Source: Bifidobacterium breve (GTDB taxonomy: Bacteria > Actinomycetota > Actinomycetes > S36-B12). Taken from it: a stretch of DNA of 39,657 nt. Of the stretch, positions 1 to 10,966 are shown one piece after another. A program made the position numbers and the translations under genes. The stretch spans positions 1 to 39,657 of the forward strand of contig CAMAWO010000006.1 in NCBI GenBank assembly GCA_945861925.1, written 5' to 3'. Numbering within the stretch: the first letter of the stretch is position 1; the number at the start of each line of letters is the position of its first letter. The notes beneath the pieces are model-generated. The model had not been told where the DNA came from. It did not search any database and saw only the letters and a program-made list of their open reading frames with translations.

Positions 1-372
1 GACCGCCTGTGCATCGCCTCGGCCGAGCCCGCCAGCGGCCTGCGCGACACTGTGCCCGTCGGTGCCGTCCTCACCATGAAGGCCGGGTCTGCGGCGCAGG
101 TGCTTGCGGCCTGGCTACCGTCATCCGAACGATCAGCGTTGCTCCGCGGCGCCGCTTACACCGCAGCCACCCTCGCGGATGTTCGTAGGCGAGGCTGGGC
201 GCAGAGCATCGGCCAGCGCGAGGCGGGGGTCGCGTCGATCTCTGCACCGGTGTTCGGCACCGATGGCGCCGTGATTGCCGCCGTCAGCATCTCCGGCCCG
301 ATCGAACGCCTTGCAACACCATCAGTTTCCCAGCGACGTCACCTCATGGCGGCCGCCGTCTCGCTCGCGTAA
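1..372 (+). CDS. ndgR: IclR-family regulator, C-terminal part (NdgR/LtbR-like), 5' truncated by window edge
   Basis: An open frame runs from base 1 to a TAA at 370-372 with no start inside, so only about 123 C-terminal residues are visible. They look like the effector-binding domain of IclR regulators: a RLCIASAEPASGLRD segment, a GS-A-QVLAA helix, then the G-A-S-I-SAPVFG and AAVSISGP strands that line the ligand pocket. In Streptomyces and Corynebacterium an IclR protein (NdgR/LtbR) lies beside leuCD and near gltX and controls leucine genes. Here the gene runs towards the tRNAs and gltX, so leuCD would be expected just left of the window. The family call is secure; the NdgR/LtbR identity rests on context. 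Confidence 0.8.
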   Translation, partial: DRLCIASAEPASGLRDTVPVGAVLTMKAGSAAQVLAAWLPSSERSALLRGAAYTAATLADVRRRGWAQSIGQREAGVASISAPVFGTDGAVIAAVSISGPIERLATPSVSQRRHLMAAAVSLA

Positions 373-410
373 ACCGTCTCACGCACGCCGCCAAGAGCCC
401 GAGAAATAAA

Positions 411-441
411 AAGGGACCCCCCACGTGATGGGAGGTCCCTT
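411..441 (-). terminator. Rho-independent terminator of the tRNA-Gln/tRNA-Glu transcript
   Basis: An 8-bp perfect stem (411-418 with 434-441) encloses a C-rich/G-rich interior that can extend it. On the minus strand the hairpin is followed by a T-rich run (complement of the A-rich 404-410), placed just after tRNA-Glu. On the plus strand, after the IclR gene, the T-run is only two bases, so termination in that direction would be weaker. Confidence 0.75.
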
Positions 442-447
442 CCTGCG

Positions 448-520
448 TAGCCCCGACGGGATTCGAACCCGCGCTACCGCCTTGAGAGGGCGGCGTGCTA
501 GGCCACTACACAACGGGGCC
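448..520 (-). tRNA. tRNA-Glu (anticodon CTC)
   Basis: The minus strand folds into a complete cloverleaf of 73 nt. It has a 7-bp acceptor stem starting GGCCCCG (with a G1-U72 wobble), a 4-bp D stem, an anticodon stem CCGCC/GGCGG with loop CTCTCAA giving anticodon CTC, and a T-arm with loop TTCGAAT. CCA is not encoded. It lies downstream of gltX, whose product charges it, and downstream of tRNA-Gln on the same strand. Confidence 0.95.
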
Positions 521-584
521 GTACGCGTGCGAGCGAATTGCTCCTCGCACGTGACTGCGTCACCTCTGGCGGTCACGCATGTCG

Positions 585-656
585 CTGGGGTACCAGGACT
601 CGAACCTAGACTTACTGAACCAGAATCAGCAGGGCTGCCAATTACCCCATACCCCA
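585..656 (-). tRNA. tRNA-Gln (anticodon CTG)
   Basis: The minus strand folds as a 72-nt cloverleaf with acceptor stem TGGGGTA/TACCCCA, discriminator G, anticodon stem GCTGA/TCAGT and loop TTCTGGT (anticodon CTG), and T loop TTCGAGT. CCA is not encoded. The start U1-A72 pair is typical of tRNA-Gln. In Actinobacteria Gln-tRNA is usually made by GltX mischarging followed by GatCAB amidation, which fits the neighbour gltX. Confidence 0.95.
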
Positions 657-731
657 AACCTCACATGCAGCGTTCGCATGCTTGGCTCAATCTCACGTTC
701 CTGATTCACTCCGATTACTCGGTACCAGTGA

Positions 732-737
732 AGTATA
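732..737 (-). promoter_or_regulatory. Candidate -10 box for the tRNA-Gln/tRNA-Glu transcript
   Basis: In the 89-bp gap between the gltX stop and tRNA-Gln the minus strand reads TATACT, five of six matches to the sigma-70-type -10 consensus. It lies about 75 bp upstream of the tRNA-Gln 5' end. No convincing -35 hexamer is seen at 16-18 bp, so this is a tentative call. Confidence 0.4.
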
Positions 738-745
738 GGGGACAC

Positions 746-2254
746 CTAGATCGTCCGGCGAGCCGCCGCTCCAAGTCTGGCGAGCGTGACATCCTTGCCG
801 AGGATCTCTATCGACTCAAAGAGTGGGGGCGACACCCGCCGCCCGGTCACGGCAACGCGCACGGGGCCGAACGCTACCTTGGGCTTCAGTGCGAGGCCAT
901 CGATGAGCGCTGCGCGAAGCGCCTCCTCGATGCCAGCGGTCGTCCACGCATCAAGACCATCGAGCGCAGCTACCGCGGCATCGATCACCATTGTGGATTC
1001 GGGTGAGAGCACGGCCTGTGCATCAGTGGCGTCCATCTCGAAACGCTCGTTCGGCACCAAGAGAAACGCGAGCATTCCGACCGATTGGCTCAGGGTTTCC
1101 ATCCGCTCCTGAACGAGCGGCACAGCCGCCCGCAGGACAGCCTGGTGGTCCGCTGTCGGCGGGTGGTCGATGACGTGAGCCTCGACGAGGAAGGGCACGA
1201 TTCGGTCGATCAGGTCATCACCGCCTAGGGCGCGGATCCAGTCGCCATTGATGGCCGTGCACTTCTTCAGGTCGAAGCGCGCCGGATTCGGGTTTACCCG
1301 GTTCAACGTGAAGTGCTCGGCCATCTGCTCCTTGCCGAAGAACTCCTGGTCGTCGCCCATCGACCAGCCAAGGAGGGCGAGGTAGTTGAGCAATGCCTCA
1401 GGCAGGTAGCCCTGATCGCGGTACATCTGCAGCGCCGACTCGGGATCGCGCTTCGAGAGCTTTCTGTTGCCCTCCCCCATGACGTAGGGCAGGTGGCCGA
1501 ATCGAGGCGTCGTTCCATCGCTCACCCCAATGGCCGCAAGGGCCTCGTAGAGGGCAATCTGCCGCGGCGTCGACGAGAGCAGGTCCTCGCCACGCAGCAC
1601 GTGCGTGATCCGCATGAGCGCATCGTCGACCGGGTTCACAAGCGTGTAGAGCGGTTCGCCATTACCTCGGACGAGCACATAGTCGGGCACATGTTCCTTG
1701 CCGAAGGTGATCTCGCCCCGGACGAGGTCATCCCAGGTGCAGTCGCGGTCCGGCATCTTGAAACGCAGAACATAGTCGCGGCCCTCGGCGATATAGGCAG
1801 CAGCCTGGGCGTCCGTGAGATCCCGGCACTGCCCGTCGTACCCCGGCGTGCGGCCCTCCGCCTTCGCAAGATCGCGTCGTTCCTCGAGTTCGGACTGGGA
1901 GCAGTAGCACGCGTAGGCATAGCCCGCATCACGCAGTCGCGCAGCGACGTCCGCATAAATATCGAGCCGTTGGGACTGGCGGTACGGCCCGTGAGGACCA
2001 CCCACCTCGGGGCCCTCGTCCCAGGTAAGGCCCAACCAGCGCAGTGCATGGAGGAGGGCGTCATAGGACTCCTCGCTGTCGCGGGCCGAATCGGTGTCCT
2101 CGATGCGGAAGACGAAGGTTCCCTGCATATGACGCGCGAATGCCCAGTTGAACAGCGCAGTGCGAATCATCCCAACGTGCGGGTTGCCAGTGGGCGACGG
2201 GCAGAATCGGACGCGAACCCGTTCGCCTGTGCCGGTTGCCTCAGCCACGGTCAA
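746..2254 (-). CDS. gltX: Glutamyl-tRNA synthetase
   Basis: A cytosolic class Ic aminoacyl-tRNA synthetase that attaches glutamate to tRNA-Glu and, in bacteria without GlnRS, probably also to tRNA-Gln. The HIGH-type signature is [10 protein letters not shown] at residues 19-28 and the KMSKS-type loop reads KLSKRD near residue 270; 502 residues is normal for the family. The frame opens with TTG at 2254; a GTG two codons later (2248) is equally possible. Either start overlaps the end of the preceding FAH gene, implying translational coupling. It is the last gene of the leuB-ilvE-cimA-FAH-gltX run, and both likely tRNA substrates follow immediately. Confidence 0.96.
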   Translation of the reverse strand: MTVAEATGTGERVRVRFCPSPTGNPHVGMIRTALFNWAFARHMQGTFVFRIEDTDSARDSEESYDALLHALRWLGLTWDEGPEVGGPHGPYRQSQRLDIYADVAARLRDAGYAYACYCSQSELEERRDLAKAEGRTPGYDGQCRDLTDAQAAAYIAEGRDYVLRFKMPDRDCTWDDLVRGEITFGKEHVPDYVLVRGNGEPLYTLVNPVDDALMRITHVLRGEDLLSSTPRQIALYEALAAIGVSDGTTPRFGHLPYVMGEGNRKLSKRDPESALQMYRDQGYLPEALLNYLALLGWSMGDDQEFFGKEQMAEHFTLNRVNPNPARFDLKKCTAINGDWIRALGGDDLIDRIVPFLVEAHVIDHPPTADHQAVLRAAVPLVQERMETLSQSVGMLAFLLVPNERFEMDATDAQAVLSPESTMVIDAAVAALDGLDAWTTAGIEEALRAALIDGLALKPKVAFGPVRVAVTGRRVSPPLFESIEILGKDVTLARLGAAARRTI

Positions 2255-3032
2255 TCACCGGATTCGTCAACGTCCCCACACCTGCGATCGTCACTGAAAC
2301 CTCATCTCCAGCCCGAATCGGACCCACCCCAGCCGGGGTGCCCGTAAGAATGACATCGCCCGGCAACAGGGTCATCACCGAACTTATCCACGACACCAGT
2401 TCGGCAACATCGAACACCATGTCACCCGTCGAACCATCTTGCCTGACCTCGCCATTCACGTGACAGGTGATTGATGCCGCATCCGTGTCGAGGTCAGTGA
2501 CAATCCAGGGCCCGAGCGGGCAGAACGAGTCGAAGCCCTTAGCCCGGCCCCACTGCCCATCAGATTTCTGGAGGTCGCGGGCGGTCACGTCATTCGCGCA
2601 CGTGTAGCCCAGGACGACCTCGGGAACCCGGTCGACCGGCACATCGCTGCAGAGCCTGCGTATCACGACCGCGAGCTCGGCCTCGTGCTCCACCTGCTCG
2701 GACTGCCACGGCAGCAGGATCGGCTCCCCCGGTCCAATGACCGAGGTGCTCGGCTTAAGGAAGATCATCGGGGACACGGGCACCTCGTTTCCCATTTCCT
2801 TCGCATGAGCCGCGTAATTGCGCCCGACAGCGATGATCTTGCTCGGCAGCACCGGGGCGATGAATCGCACATCTGACGCCTTCATGATGCGCCCCTCAGA
2901 TGCCAGTTCGCCGAACGGGTGACCATCAAGTAGCGCGACGAGCGTGCCCTCGCCGATCTCCCCCGTGTCGGACAACCCCTCGATGAGGCCAAAGAACAGG
3001 TCGCCATCAACGGAAACTCGGCAGATACGCAC
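2241..3032 (-). CDS. Fumarylacetoacetate hydrolase (FAH) family protein
   Basis: A 263-residue FAH-fold enzyme. A short N-terminal domain (about 1-60) precedes the catalytic domain with the [18 protein letters not shown] start, the metal-binding acidic motif [10 protein letters not shown], the DVTARDLQ segment and the C-terminal [12 protein letters not shown] loop. The family includes acylpyruvases, 2-hydroxyhepta-diene-dioate isomerases and oxaloacetate tautomerase/decarboxylase-like enzymes, so the substrate cannot be read from sequence. It starts with GTG 9 bp after the cimA stop (a GGTAGG ribosome site overlaps that stop) and its end overlaps the gltX start. The same association with gltX occurs, as I recall, in Streptomyces. 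A housekeeping 2-oxoacid repair role is possible but unproven. Confidence 0.85.
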   Translation of the reverse strand: MRICRVSVDGDLFFGLIEGLSDTGEIGEGTLVALLDGHPFGELASEGRIMKASDVRFIAPVLPSKIIAVGRNYAAHAKEMGNEVPVSPMIFLKPSTSVIGPGEPILLPWQSEQVEHEAELAVVIRRLCSDVPVDRVPEVVLGYTCANDVTARDLQKSDGQWGRAKGFDSFCPLGPWIVTDLDTDAASITCHVNGEVRQDGSTGDMVFDVAELVSWISSVMTLLPGDVILTGTPAGVGPIRAGDEVSVTIAGVGTLTNPVIDRG

Positions 3033-3041
3033 GAGCGGAGC

Positions 3042-4643
3042 CTACCGACTCGACGCAGTCCCCTCGGACGCCCGAGCATTCCTCAGCAGCCCGAACAGGA
3101 CGGCATCCTCGAGTGCTCGCCATGACGCTGCAATGACATTCTCATGGACGCCCACGGTCGACCATTCGCCCGTGCCATCGGTCGTTCCGACGAGGACGCG
3201 CGTGACCGCTCCAGTCCCCGTCGCGCCCTCGAGGATTCGCACCTTGTAGTCGACCAGCCGCAGTGCCTCGAGCTCCGGGTAGATCTGCATGACCGCAGCG
3301 CGCAGGGCTTTGTCGAGGGCATTGACGGGCCCATTTCCCTCGGCCGTTGAAATGATGCGCTCGCCGCCGGCGAAGACCTTGACTGTGGCCTCGCTCTTCA
3401 CCGCGCCGTCGGGCAACTGCTCGACGATCGTGCGCCAGGACTCCACCTCGAACGCTTTGGTGAGGCCATCCTCCCCCCGCAGCAGAAGCTCGAACGACGC
3501 ATCAGCCGCCTCAAAGGTCCATCCTTGGGACTCAAGTGCCTTCACCTGCTCGACGACCCGGGTGAGGAGCCCGGGGTCCTCTGAGAGGTCGTAGCCCAGC
3601 TCGCGGCCCTTCAGTTCAACGGAGGATCGACCAGCCATTTCGGTGATGAGGACCCGCTGGTTTCCCCCGACGAGTGCCGGGTCAATGTGGTTGTAGAGCT
3701 CGGCATTCACCTTCAGGGCGCTCGCATGGAGACCTGCTTTGTGCGCGAATGACGAGATCCCCGCATATGCCTGGTGAGTATCGGGCGCGATGTTCGTGAT
3801 CTCCGCGATCGCATGCGATACCCGAACAGTCTCCCGTAGATTGCCCTCCGGCAGGCATTCAATGGCGAGCTTGAGTTCGAGATTCGCAACAACTGGGAAC
3901 AGGTCGGCGTTGCCGGTGCGCTCGCCATATCCATTGGCGGTGCACTGGACATGGGTGGCACCGGCCTCAACCGCCGAAATCGTGTTCGCGACCGCGCAGC
4001 CCGTGTCGTTTTGGCAGTGGATCCCGATCCTGACGCCGGAGCGCTCACGGACATCGTTGACCGTCTCATGGATACCGCTCGGAAGCATGCCGCCGTTGGT
4101 ATCGCAGAGGACTCCGACACTGGCACCCGCCTCGAACGCTGCAATCAGCAGGCGGACCCCGTAGTCGGGATCGTGCTTATACCCGTCGAAGAAGTGCTCC
4201 ATGTCGACGAAGACGCGCCGGCCTTCCCCCACGATGAACCGCACTGTGTCACTCACCATCGAGACGTTCTCGTCCAGCGTGGTCTTGAGCGCCTCGAAGA
4301 CATGCCTGACATCGGACTTTGCAACGAGCGTCACCACCGGCGCCAAGGAGTCGAGCAGCGCGCGCACCTGCAGGTCATCCTCCACCTTCACGCCCGCCTT
4401 ACGGGTGGCACCGAATGCCACGAGTTGGGCGTTTCGCAGGGTCAGCTCGGACTGCGCCCTCGCGAAAAACTCAGTGTCCTTCGGCATCGCACCCGGCCAG
4501 CCGCCCTCGATGAATCCGACCCCGTACTCGTCAAGGAGCCGGGCAACGGCGAGCTTGTCATGGACCGAGAACGAGATGCCCTCCCGTTGGGCGCCATCGC
4601 GCAAGGTCGTGTCAAACACGTGAAATCCATCAGGACGACTCAT
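3042..4643 (-). CDS. cimA: (R)-citramalate synthase
   Basis: Condenses acetyl-CoA with pyruvate to citramalate, the first step of the threonine-independent route to 2-oxobutyrate and isoleucine. The 533-residue protein has the DRE-TIM signature FDTTLRDGAQREG near residue 10, an IEGGWPGAMPKD segment typical of the long CimA/NifV-like group, the HCQNDTGCAVAN metal-site region, the GLHASA motif, and a LeuA-type allosteric domain over about the last 130 residues. I chose the ATG at 4643 because GAAAGG lies 6 nt upstream; an in-frame ATG at 4673 overlaps the T-run of a terminator hairpin and lacks a ribosome site. It follows ilvE after an attenuator-like element. LeuA-type homology alone could suggest 2-isopropylmalate synthase, but a separate leuA is present. 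Confidence 0.93.
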   Translation of the reverse strand: MSRPDGFHVFDTTLRDGAQREGISFSVHDKLAVARLLDEYGVGFIEGGWPGAMPKDTEFFARAQSELTLRNAQLVAFGATRKAGVKVEDDLQVRALLDSLAPVVTLVAKSDVRHVFEALKTTLDENVSMVSDTVRFIVGEGRRVFVDMEHFFDGYKHDPDYGVRLLIAAFEAGASVGVLCDTNGGMLPSGIHETVNDVRERSGVRIGIHCQNDTGCAVANTISAVEAGATHVQCTANGYGERTGNADLFPVVANLELKLAIECLPEGNLRETVRVSHAIAEITNIAPDTHQAYAGISSFAHKAGLHASALKVNAELYNHIDPALVGGNQRVLITEMAGRSSVELKGRELGYDLSEDPGLLTRVVEQVKALESQGWTFEAADASFELLLRGEDGLTKAFEVESWRTIVEQLPDGAVKSEATVKVFAGGERIISTAEGNGPVNALDKALRAAVMQIYPELEALRLVDYKVRILEGATGTGAVTRVLVGTTDGTGEWSTVGVHENVIAASWRALEDAVLFGLLRNARASEGTASSR

Positions 4644-4674
4644 GATGCGCCTTTCGTGCGGTGCTCTGCACATG

Positions 4675-4727
4675 AAAAAACCCTCCGCGGATGCGAAGGG
4701 CTGCGCGTCGACCGATGGTCGACGCGC
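4675..4727 (-). promoter_or_regulatory. Attenuator between ilvE and cimA: hairpin plus terminator with T6
   Basis: Reading on the minus strand, a perfect 11-bp hairpin with a 3-nt loop (4727-4703) is followed two bases later by an 8-bp hairpin (4700-4681, stem CCCTTCGC/GCGGAGGG, loop ATCC) and six T residues (4680-4675). The first hairpin begins on the last base of the stop codon of a nine-codon ORF rich in Ile/Leu/Val. This is the layout of a transcription attenuator that senses BCAA-tRNA charging. I do not see a strong alternative antiterminator pairing, so a simple ilvE terminator remains possible. Confidence 0.7.
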
Positions 4728-4756
4728 TAGGAAATAATGACGGTGATGCTCAGCAC
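4727..4756 (-). CDS. Putative BCAA leader peptide upstream of cimA (M-L-S-I-T-V-I-I-S)
   Basis: A nine-codon ORF starts with GTG at 4756 and encodes MLSITVIIS; five of the eight residues after the start are Leu, Ile or Val, with two adjacent ATT codons just before the end. It is in frame with the ilvE stop, only four codons downstream. The AGG that overlaps the ilvE stop region sits 8 nt before the GTG and could be its ribosome site. Ribosomes stalled on the Ile codons would cover the 5' arm of the first hairpin. This is inferred from composition and position only. Confidence 0.55.
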   Translation of the reverse strand: MLSITVIIS

Positions 4757-4765
4757 ACCTGCAAC

Positions 4766-5890
4766 CTAGCAGATGGTGTGCATCCAGTTGTGGGGATCGG
4801 GCGCAGCGCCCGTTTGAACGTCGAGGAGAGCTTGACGAAGCTGCGTCGTCACCGGCCCGGTCAGCCCGCCAGAAATCGACCAGGCGCCGCTCTGCCGAGA
4901 CTTCACATGGCCCACGGGGGTGATGACTGCGGCCGTGCCGCAGGCGAACACCTCAGTGATCTCGCCGCTCGCGCAGCCATCACGCCAATCGCCGACACTG
5001 ATCGGCTCCTCGTCGGCGCGAATGCCGTGATCGATTGCGACGGTGAGGAGTGAATCACGGGTGATACCAGGGAGCAGCGATCCGGTGAGCCTGGGCGTGA
5101 CGAGGCGGGCGGAATCGCCGGACCCCAGCACGAAGTAGAGGTTCATGCCGCCCATCTCCTCGATCCAGGTCCGTTCGACCGCATCGAGCCACACCACCTG
5201 ATCGCAGCCATGCTGCGCGGCCTCGGCCTGCGCGACGAGCGATGCAGCGTAGTTTCCGCCGCATTTTGCCTCACCGGTACCGCCCGGTGCCGCCCGCACA
5301 TAGTCGTCGGAGAGCCACACAGAGACCGGCTTAATCCCGTTGGGGAAATACGCGCCTGCGGGCGAGGCGATGAGGAGGTACTGGTAGGAATTGGCTGGCC
5401 GCACACCTAGACCAATCTCGGTGGAGATCATGAACGGGCGCAGGTAGAGGGATCGCTCATCCTCCCCGGAAACCCACGCAACATCCTGACGGACAAGCGC
5501 CTCGATCGACCCGAGGAACAGTTCTTCCGGGAGTTCTGCCATCGCTAGGCGCCGAGCCGATGACGCGAAACGGGCGGCATTGCGCATCGGACGGAAGGTC
5601 TTGACTGACCCGTCAGCGTGGAGATACGCCTTCAGCCCTTCGAAGATCTCCTGGCCGTAGTGGAGAACACTTGTCGCAGGGTCAAGACTGATGGGCCCGT
5701 AGGGGACGAGCTCGGCGTCGTGCCATCCATGCTCCGCAGTCCACTGCGCGGTGACCATGTGGTCAGTGAAGTAGCGTCCGAATCCAGGGTCCGCGAGGAT
5801 TTCGGCCCGGCGCTCCGCGGTGACCGGCGACGGGCTCTCAGTGATCCCGATCGGCCACATGGCCGTTCCATGCTTTGCCTTCGCGCTCAT
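4766..5890 (-). CDS. ilvE: Branched-chain amino acid aminotransferase
   Basis: A PLP enzyme of fold type IV that interconverts Leu/Ile/Val with their 2-oxo acids using glutamate. The 374-residue length fits the longer, eukaryote-like BCAT group common in Actinobacteria. Seen motifs are [20 protein letters not shown], the PLP-lysine segment [15 protein letters not shown], and [11 protein letters not shown], with a C-terminal [23 protein letters not shown] ribosome site lies just upstream of the ATG at 5890. It follows leuB by 41 bp and precedes the cimA leader region, so leuB-ilvE-cimA may be one transcript with an internal attenuator. Confidence 0.96.
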   Translation of the reverse strand: MSAKAKHGTAMWPIGITESPSPVTAERRAEILADPGFGRYFTDHMVTAQWTAEHGWHDAELVPYGPISLDPATSVLHYGQEIFEGLKAYLHADGSVKTFRPMRNAARFASSARRLAMAELPEELFLGSIEALVRQDVAWVSGEDERSLYLRPFMISTEIGLGVRPANSYQYLLIASPAGAYFPNGIKPVSVWLSDDYVRAAPGGTGEAKCGGNYAASLVAQAEAAQHGCDQVVWLDAVERTWIEEMGGMNLYFVLGSGDSARLVTPRLTGSLLPGITRDSLLTVAIDHGIRADEEPISVGDWRDGCASGEITEVFACGTAAVITPVGHVKSRQSGAWSISGGLTGPVTTQLRQALLDVQTGAAPDPHNWMHTIC

Positions 5891-5931
5891 GCTCGCCTCC
5901 TCATCGAAACGTTCCCCAAGTGCTCAGGCGA

Positions 5932-6993
5932 TCAGCCTAGACCCGACGCTGCGACAGCGCCCGAAGTAAGAGCATCGCCAATCTCGCTCGTCGACCGAAC
6001 CGCACTGCCCCGGGAGGCGAGGTCGGCGGCCACGGCAGTCTCGACCCATCCCGATGCATCGGCGAGCCCAACGTGGTCGAGGAGCATCGCAAGCGACATG
6101 ACCGTCGCGGTTGGATCAGCCTTGCCCTGACCCGCGATATCCGGCGCCGATCCGTGGACGGGCTCGAACATGCTCGGATTCGTACGACTCGGGTCGATAT
6201 TGCCACTCGCGGCAAGCCCGATGCCCCCGCCAATCGCGGCCCCGATGTCGGTGAGAATGTCGCCAAAGAGATTGTCAGTGACGACGACGTCGAAGCGCTC
6301 CGGATTCGTGAGGAAGAACATCGATGCGGCATCAACGTGGCAGTAGTCGGTGGTGATGTCGGGGTACTCCTTGGCGACGCGATCGAAGGTTCGCTGCCAC
6401 AGGGACCCAGCGTGAACCAGGACATTCGTCTTGTGCACGAGCGTGACCTTGCCCCGCCGCCGGCCTGCCCTCTCGAACGCGTCGCGCACAATCCGCTCAA
6501 CGCCGAATGCCGTGTTGATGCTCTCCTCCGTTGCGACCTCATGGACGGTGCCCTTGCGAAGGACGCCACCAGATCCGACGTACGGACCTTCGGTCCCCTC
6601 ACGACACACGACGAAGTCGATGTCCGCAGGACCCTTGCCAGCGAGCGGCCCGGTCACTCCCGAGTACAGTTTCACGGGGCGCAGGTTTACGTGATGGTCC
6701 ATGACGAATCTGAGCGGGAGCAGAACTCCCCGCTCGAGAATCCCGGGAGCCACCGACGGGTCACCAATTGCACCGAGCAGGATCGCGTCGTAGCCGCGCA
6801 ACTCCTCAACCACCGCATCGGGCAGGAGTTCTCCCGTTGCGTTGTAACGCCGCGCGCCGAGGTCATATTCGGTCGTCTCGACAGTGACGTCAGCCAGCGG
6901 CGCGATCGCGAGGAGAACCTTCATGGCCTCGGCCACGACCTCCGTCCCGATGCCGTCGCCGGGAATGAGTGCAAGGTTCAGTGTGCGTGACAT
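5932..6993 (-). CDS. leuB: 3-isopropylmalate dehydrogenase
   Basis: Oxidatively decarboxylates 3-isopropylmalate to 2-oxoisocaproate with NAD, the third step of leucine synthesis. The 353-residue protein starts [14 protein letters not shown], has the substrate-loop arginines ([18 protein letters not shown]), the catalytic Lys/Tyr regions ([17 protein letters not shown]), the Mg-binding Asp segment [16 protein letters not shown], and the NAD-binding [12 protein letters not shown] motif. It is divergent from leuA with 246 bp between. No clear ribosome site precedes the ATG, so the transcript could be leaderless. It heads the leuB-ilvE-cimA-FAH-gltX run. Confidence 0.96.
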   Translation of the reverse strand: MSRTLNLALIPGDGIGTEVVAEAMKVLLAIAPLADVTVETTEYDLGARRYNATGELLPDAVVEELRGYDAILLGAIGDPSVAPGILERGVLLPLRFVMDHHVNLRPVKLYSGVTGPLAGKGPADIDFVVCREGTEGPYVGSGGVLRKGTVHEVATEESINTAFGVERIVRDAFERAGRRRGKVTLVHKTNVLVHAGSLWQRTFDRVAKEYPDITTDYCHVDAASMFFLTNPERFDVVVTDNLFGDILTDIGAAIGGGIGLAASGNIDPSRTNPSMFEPVHGSAPDIAGQGKADPTATVMSLAMLLDHVGLADASGWVETAVAADLASRGSAVRSTSEIGDALTSGAVAASGLG

Positions 6994-7054
6994 GGTGAGA
7001 AGAGTAGTTGTCGCCCAATGGCAACACCTCCCGGGATCAGTAAGGCGTGAGTCC

Positions 7055-7082
7055 CAGACAGATAGCCGACACCTGCTACAGT
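7055..7082 (+). promoter_or_regulatory. Candidate leuA promoter
   Basis: CAGACA (7055-7060; four of six to TTGACA) and TACAGT (7077-7082; four of six to TATAAT) are spaced by 16 bp. The ATG of the leucine-rich leader ORF lies 9 nt after the -10 box and has no ribosome site, so the transcript would start at or just before the leader ATG. The arrangement mirrors the stronger ilvB promoter in this window. Confidence 0.5.
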
Positions 7083-7091
7083 TTGGCCATC

Positions 7092-7117
7092 ATGAAGCGC
7101 GACCTCCTCCTTCGCTG

Positions 7118-7133
<16 letters not shown>
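7092..7133 (+). CDS. leuA leader peptide (M-K-R-D-L-L-L-R-C-R-G-E-A)
   Basis: A 13-codon ORF, ATG to TAG, with three consecutive Leu codons (CTC CTC CTT at positions 5-7), 106 bp before leuA. Leucine-rich leader ORFs of this kind precede leuA in many Actinobacteria. Its 3' end forms the 5' arm of a hairpin, so stalling at the Leu codons would change the downstream fold. It appears to be translated from a leaderless or nearly leaderless transcript. Confidence 0.8.
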
Positions 7134-8994
<1,861 letters not shown>

Positions 8995-9001
8995 CGGGCT
9001 C

Positions 9002-10966
9002 CTAGCCTGCGATGATTTCGTCGGGACTCTGCGCGAACTGGCTTTCGTGCAGGTCGTAGTAGAAGCCCTTGCGGCCCATGAGTTTCTCGTGGGTGCCCTG
9101 CTCAATGATGCTTCCCTTGTCCATGACGAGGATGACGTCGGCCGCACGGATGGTCGACAGACGGTGGGCGATGACGAAGCTCGTGCGCCCTCGCCGCAAC
9201 TCGGCCATCGCGCGCTGGATGAGGACCTCGGTTCGCGTGTCGACCGAACTCGTCGCCTCGTCCAAGATGAGGACCGCCGGATCGGCAAGGAATGCCCGGG
9301 CGATGGTGAGGAGCTGACGCTCACCGGAGCTCAAGTTCTCCGCGAGATCGGTGAGCCTGGACTGGTAACCGTCGGGCAGGGTCCGAATGAAGTGCTCCGC
9401 GAATGACGCCCGCGCTGCTCGCTCGACATCGTCACGTGTCGGGTCCTGCGCACCGTAGGCGATGTTGTCGAAGATCGTGCCCTCGAACAGCCAGGCATCC
9501 TGGAGGACCATGCCGAAGCAACGCCTCACATCCTCTCGGGTCACATCTCGGGTGTCGACGCCATCGATGAGGATCCGGCCCGACTGCACCTCGTAGAAGC
9601 GCATGAGCAGGTTGACGAGGGTTGTCTTGCCTGCGCCTGTCGGTCCGACGATCGCGATCGTTTGCCCCGGCTCGACGTCGAGGCTGAGATCGTCGATGAG
9701 GGGCACGTCGTCGAGATAGCGGAAGCGGATATTCTCGAACCGGATTCGTCCAGTGGGATCGATGATGCGGGCCGGTGAGGCGCTGTCGGGAGACTCCTCG
9801 GGAGCATCGAGAATCTCGAACACCCGCTCGACTGAAGCAGCACCCGATTGGAGCAGGTTTGCCACTCCGGCGATCTGCATAATCGGCATCGAGAACTGGC
9901 GCGAGTACTGGATGAACGCCTGCACATCGCCGAGCGACATCGTCCCGCTCGCGACGCGCAGTCCGCCGAACACGGCGATCGCGACGTAGTTGAGGTTTGA
10001 GACGAAGGTGAGTGCGGGCTGGATGAGCCCCGAGATGAACTGGGCCCGGAAACTGCTCTCATACATTCGCTCGTTCACCGCGTCGAAATCGACGATTGCC
10101 TGATGTCGGTGCCCATATACCCGGACCAATTCGTGTCCGGAGAAGATCTCCTCCACATGCGAGTTCACCTTGCCGGTCCAAGACCATTGTGCGACGAAAT
10201 GCGGCTTTGACCGCTTCGCGATGAGCATCGCCACGACGAGCGACAGCGGCACCGTGAGGACGGAGATGATGGCGAGCAGCGGACTGATCCACACCATCAT
10301 CGCCAGCACGCCGATGACCGTGAGGATCGATGTCACGAGTTGAGTGAGGGTCTGCTGCAGCGTCGTCGCAATGTTGTCTATGTCATTGGTAACCCGGCTG
10401 AGAAGATCGCCCCGAGGAGTGGAGTCGTAGTACTTGAGCGGCAGGCGACCGAGCTTGTGGTCGACCTCCTCCCGCAGGCGGTACATCGTTCGCTGCGTCA
10501 CCCCCGCCATGAGGGCGTTCTGCGCCCAGGACAGCACCGCGCTCACGAAGTAGACGACGGCGACCAGCGAGATGATCCTCGCCAGCGCACCGAAGTCGAC
10601 CCCCGAACCTGGGTTCAGGGTCATCGCGCCAACCATCTCGGCCTGCCTGTCGTCGCCCGCAGCGCGCATGGCCTCGATGGCCTGCTCCTGGGTCATGCCG
10701 CTCGGGATTCGCGACGAGATGACGCCCGCGAAGATGACGTTCGTCGCGTTGCCGAGCAGTTTGGGTCCGAGGACCGCAAGGAACACGCTCACACTCCCGA
10801 GCATGAACACTGCGGCGATGAGCTTGCCCTCCGGGTGCAGACGGGTCGCGAATCGACGAATCGCGGCCTTGAAGTCAGACGCCTTCTGCGCCGCCGGCGC
10901 CAATGCCATGCCGGGGCCGGCAGCCATCGGACCGCCGGGCCGCCCCCCGGGCCCGTGCATGCTCAT
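9002..10966 (-). CDS. ABC exporter half-transporter with canonical ATPase site (second subunit of a heterodimer)
   Basis: A 654-residue permease-ATPase fusion in the inner membrane. After a Gly/Pro/Ala-rich N-terminus it has about six membrane helices (roughly residues 45-370) and a nucleotide-binding domain with Walker A GPTGAGKTTLV, signature LSSGERQLLTIARA, and Walker B VLILDEATSSVD with the catalytic Glu. It starts with ATG in a 4-base ATGA overlap with the partner gene. Such pairs (TM287/288, BmrCD, LmrCD types) export drugs, lipids or peptides; the cargo is unknown. It converges on leuA. Confidence 0.9.
   Translation of the reverse strand: MSMHGPGGRPGGPMAAGPGMALAPAAQKASDFKAAIRRFATRLHPEGKLIAAVFMLGSVSVFLAVLGPKLLGNATNVIFAGVISSRIPSGMTQEQAIEAMRAAGDDRQAEMVGAMTLNPGSGVDFGALARIISLVAVVYFVSAVLSWAQNALMAGVTQRTMYRLREEVDHKLGRLPLKYYDSTPRGDLLSRVTNDIDNIATTLQQTLTQLVTSILTVIGVLAMMVWISPLLAIISVLTVPLSLVVAMLIAKRSKPHFVAQWSWTGKVNSHVEEIFSGHELVRVYGHRHQAIVDFDAVNERMYESSFRAQFISGLIQPALTFVSNLNYVAIAVFGGLRVASGTMSLGDVQAFIQYSRQFSMPIMQIAGVANLLQSGAASVERVFEILDAPEESPDSASPARIIDPTGRIRFENIRFRYLDDVPLIDDLSLDVEPGQTIAIVGPTGAGKTTLVNLLMRFYEVQSGRILIDGVDTRDVTREDVRRCFGMVLQDAWLFEGTIFDNIAYGAQDPTRDDVERAARASFAEHFIRTLPDGYQSRLTDLAENLSSGERQLLTIARAFLADPAVLILDEATSSVDTRTEVLIQRAMAELRRGRTSFVIAHRLSTIRAADVILVMDKGSIIEQGTHEKLMGRKGFYYDLHESQFAQSPDEIIAG

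Noticed and set aside
4644-4673. Upstream ATG start for cimA at 4673
   Set aside because: It overlaps the T-run of the terminator and has no ribosome site, while 4643 has GAAAGG at 6 nt and begins at the conserved N-terminus.
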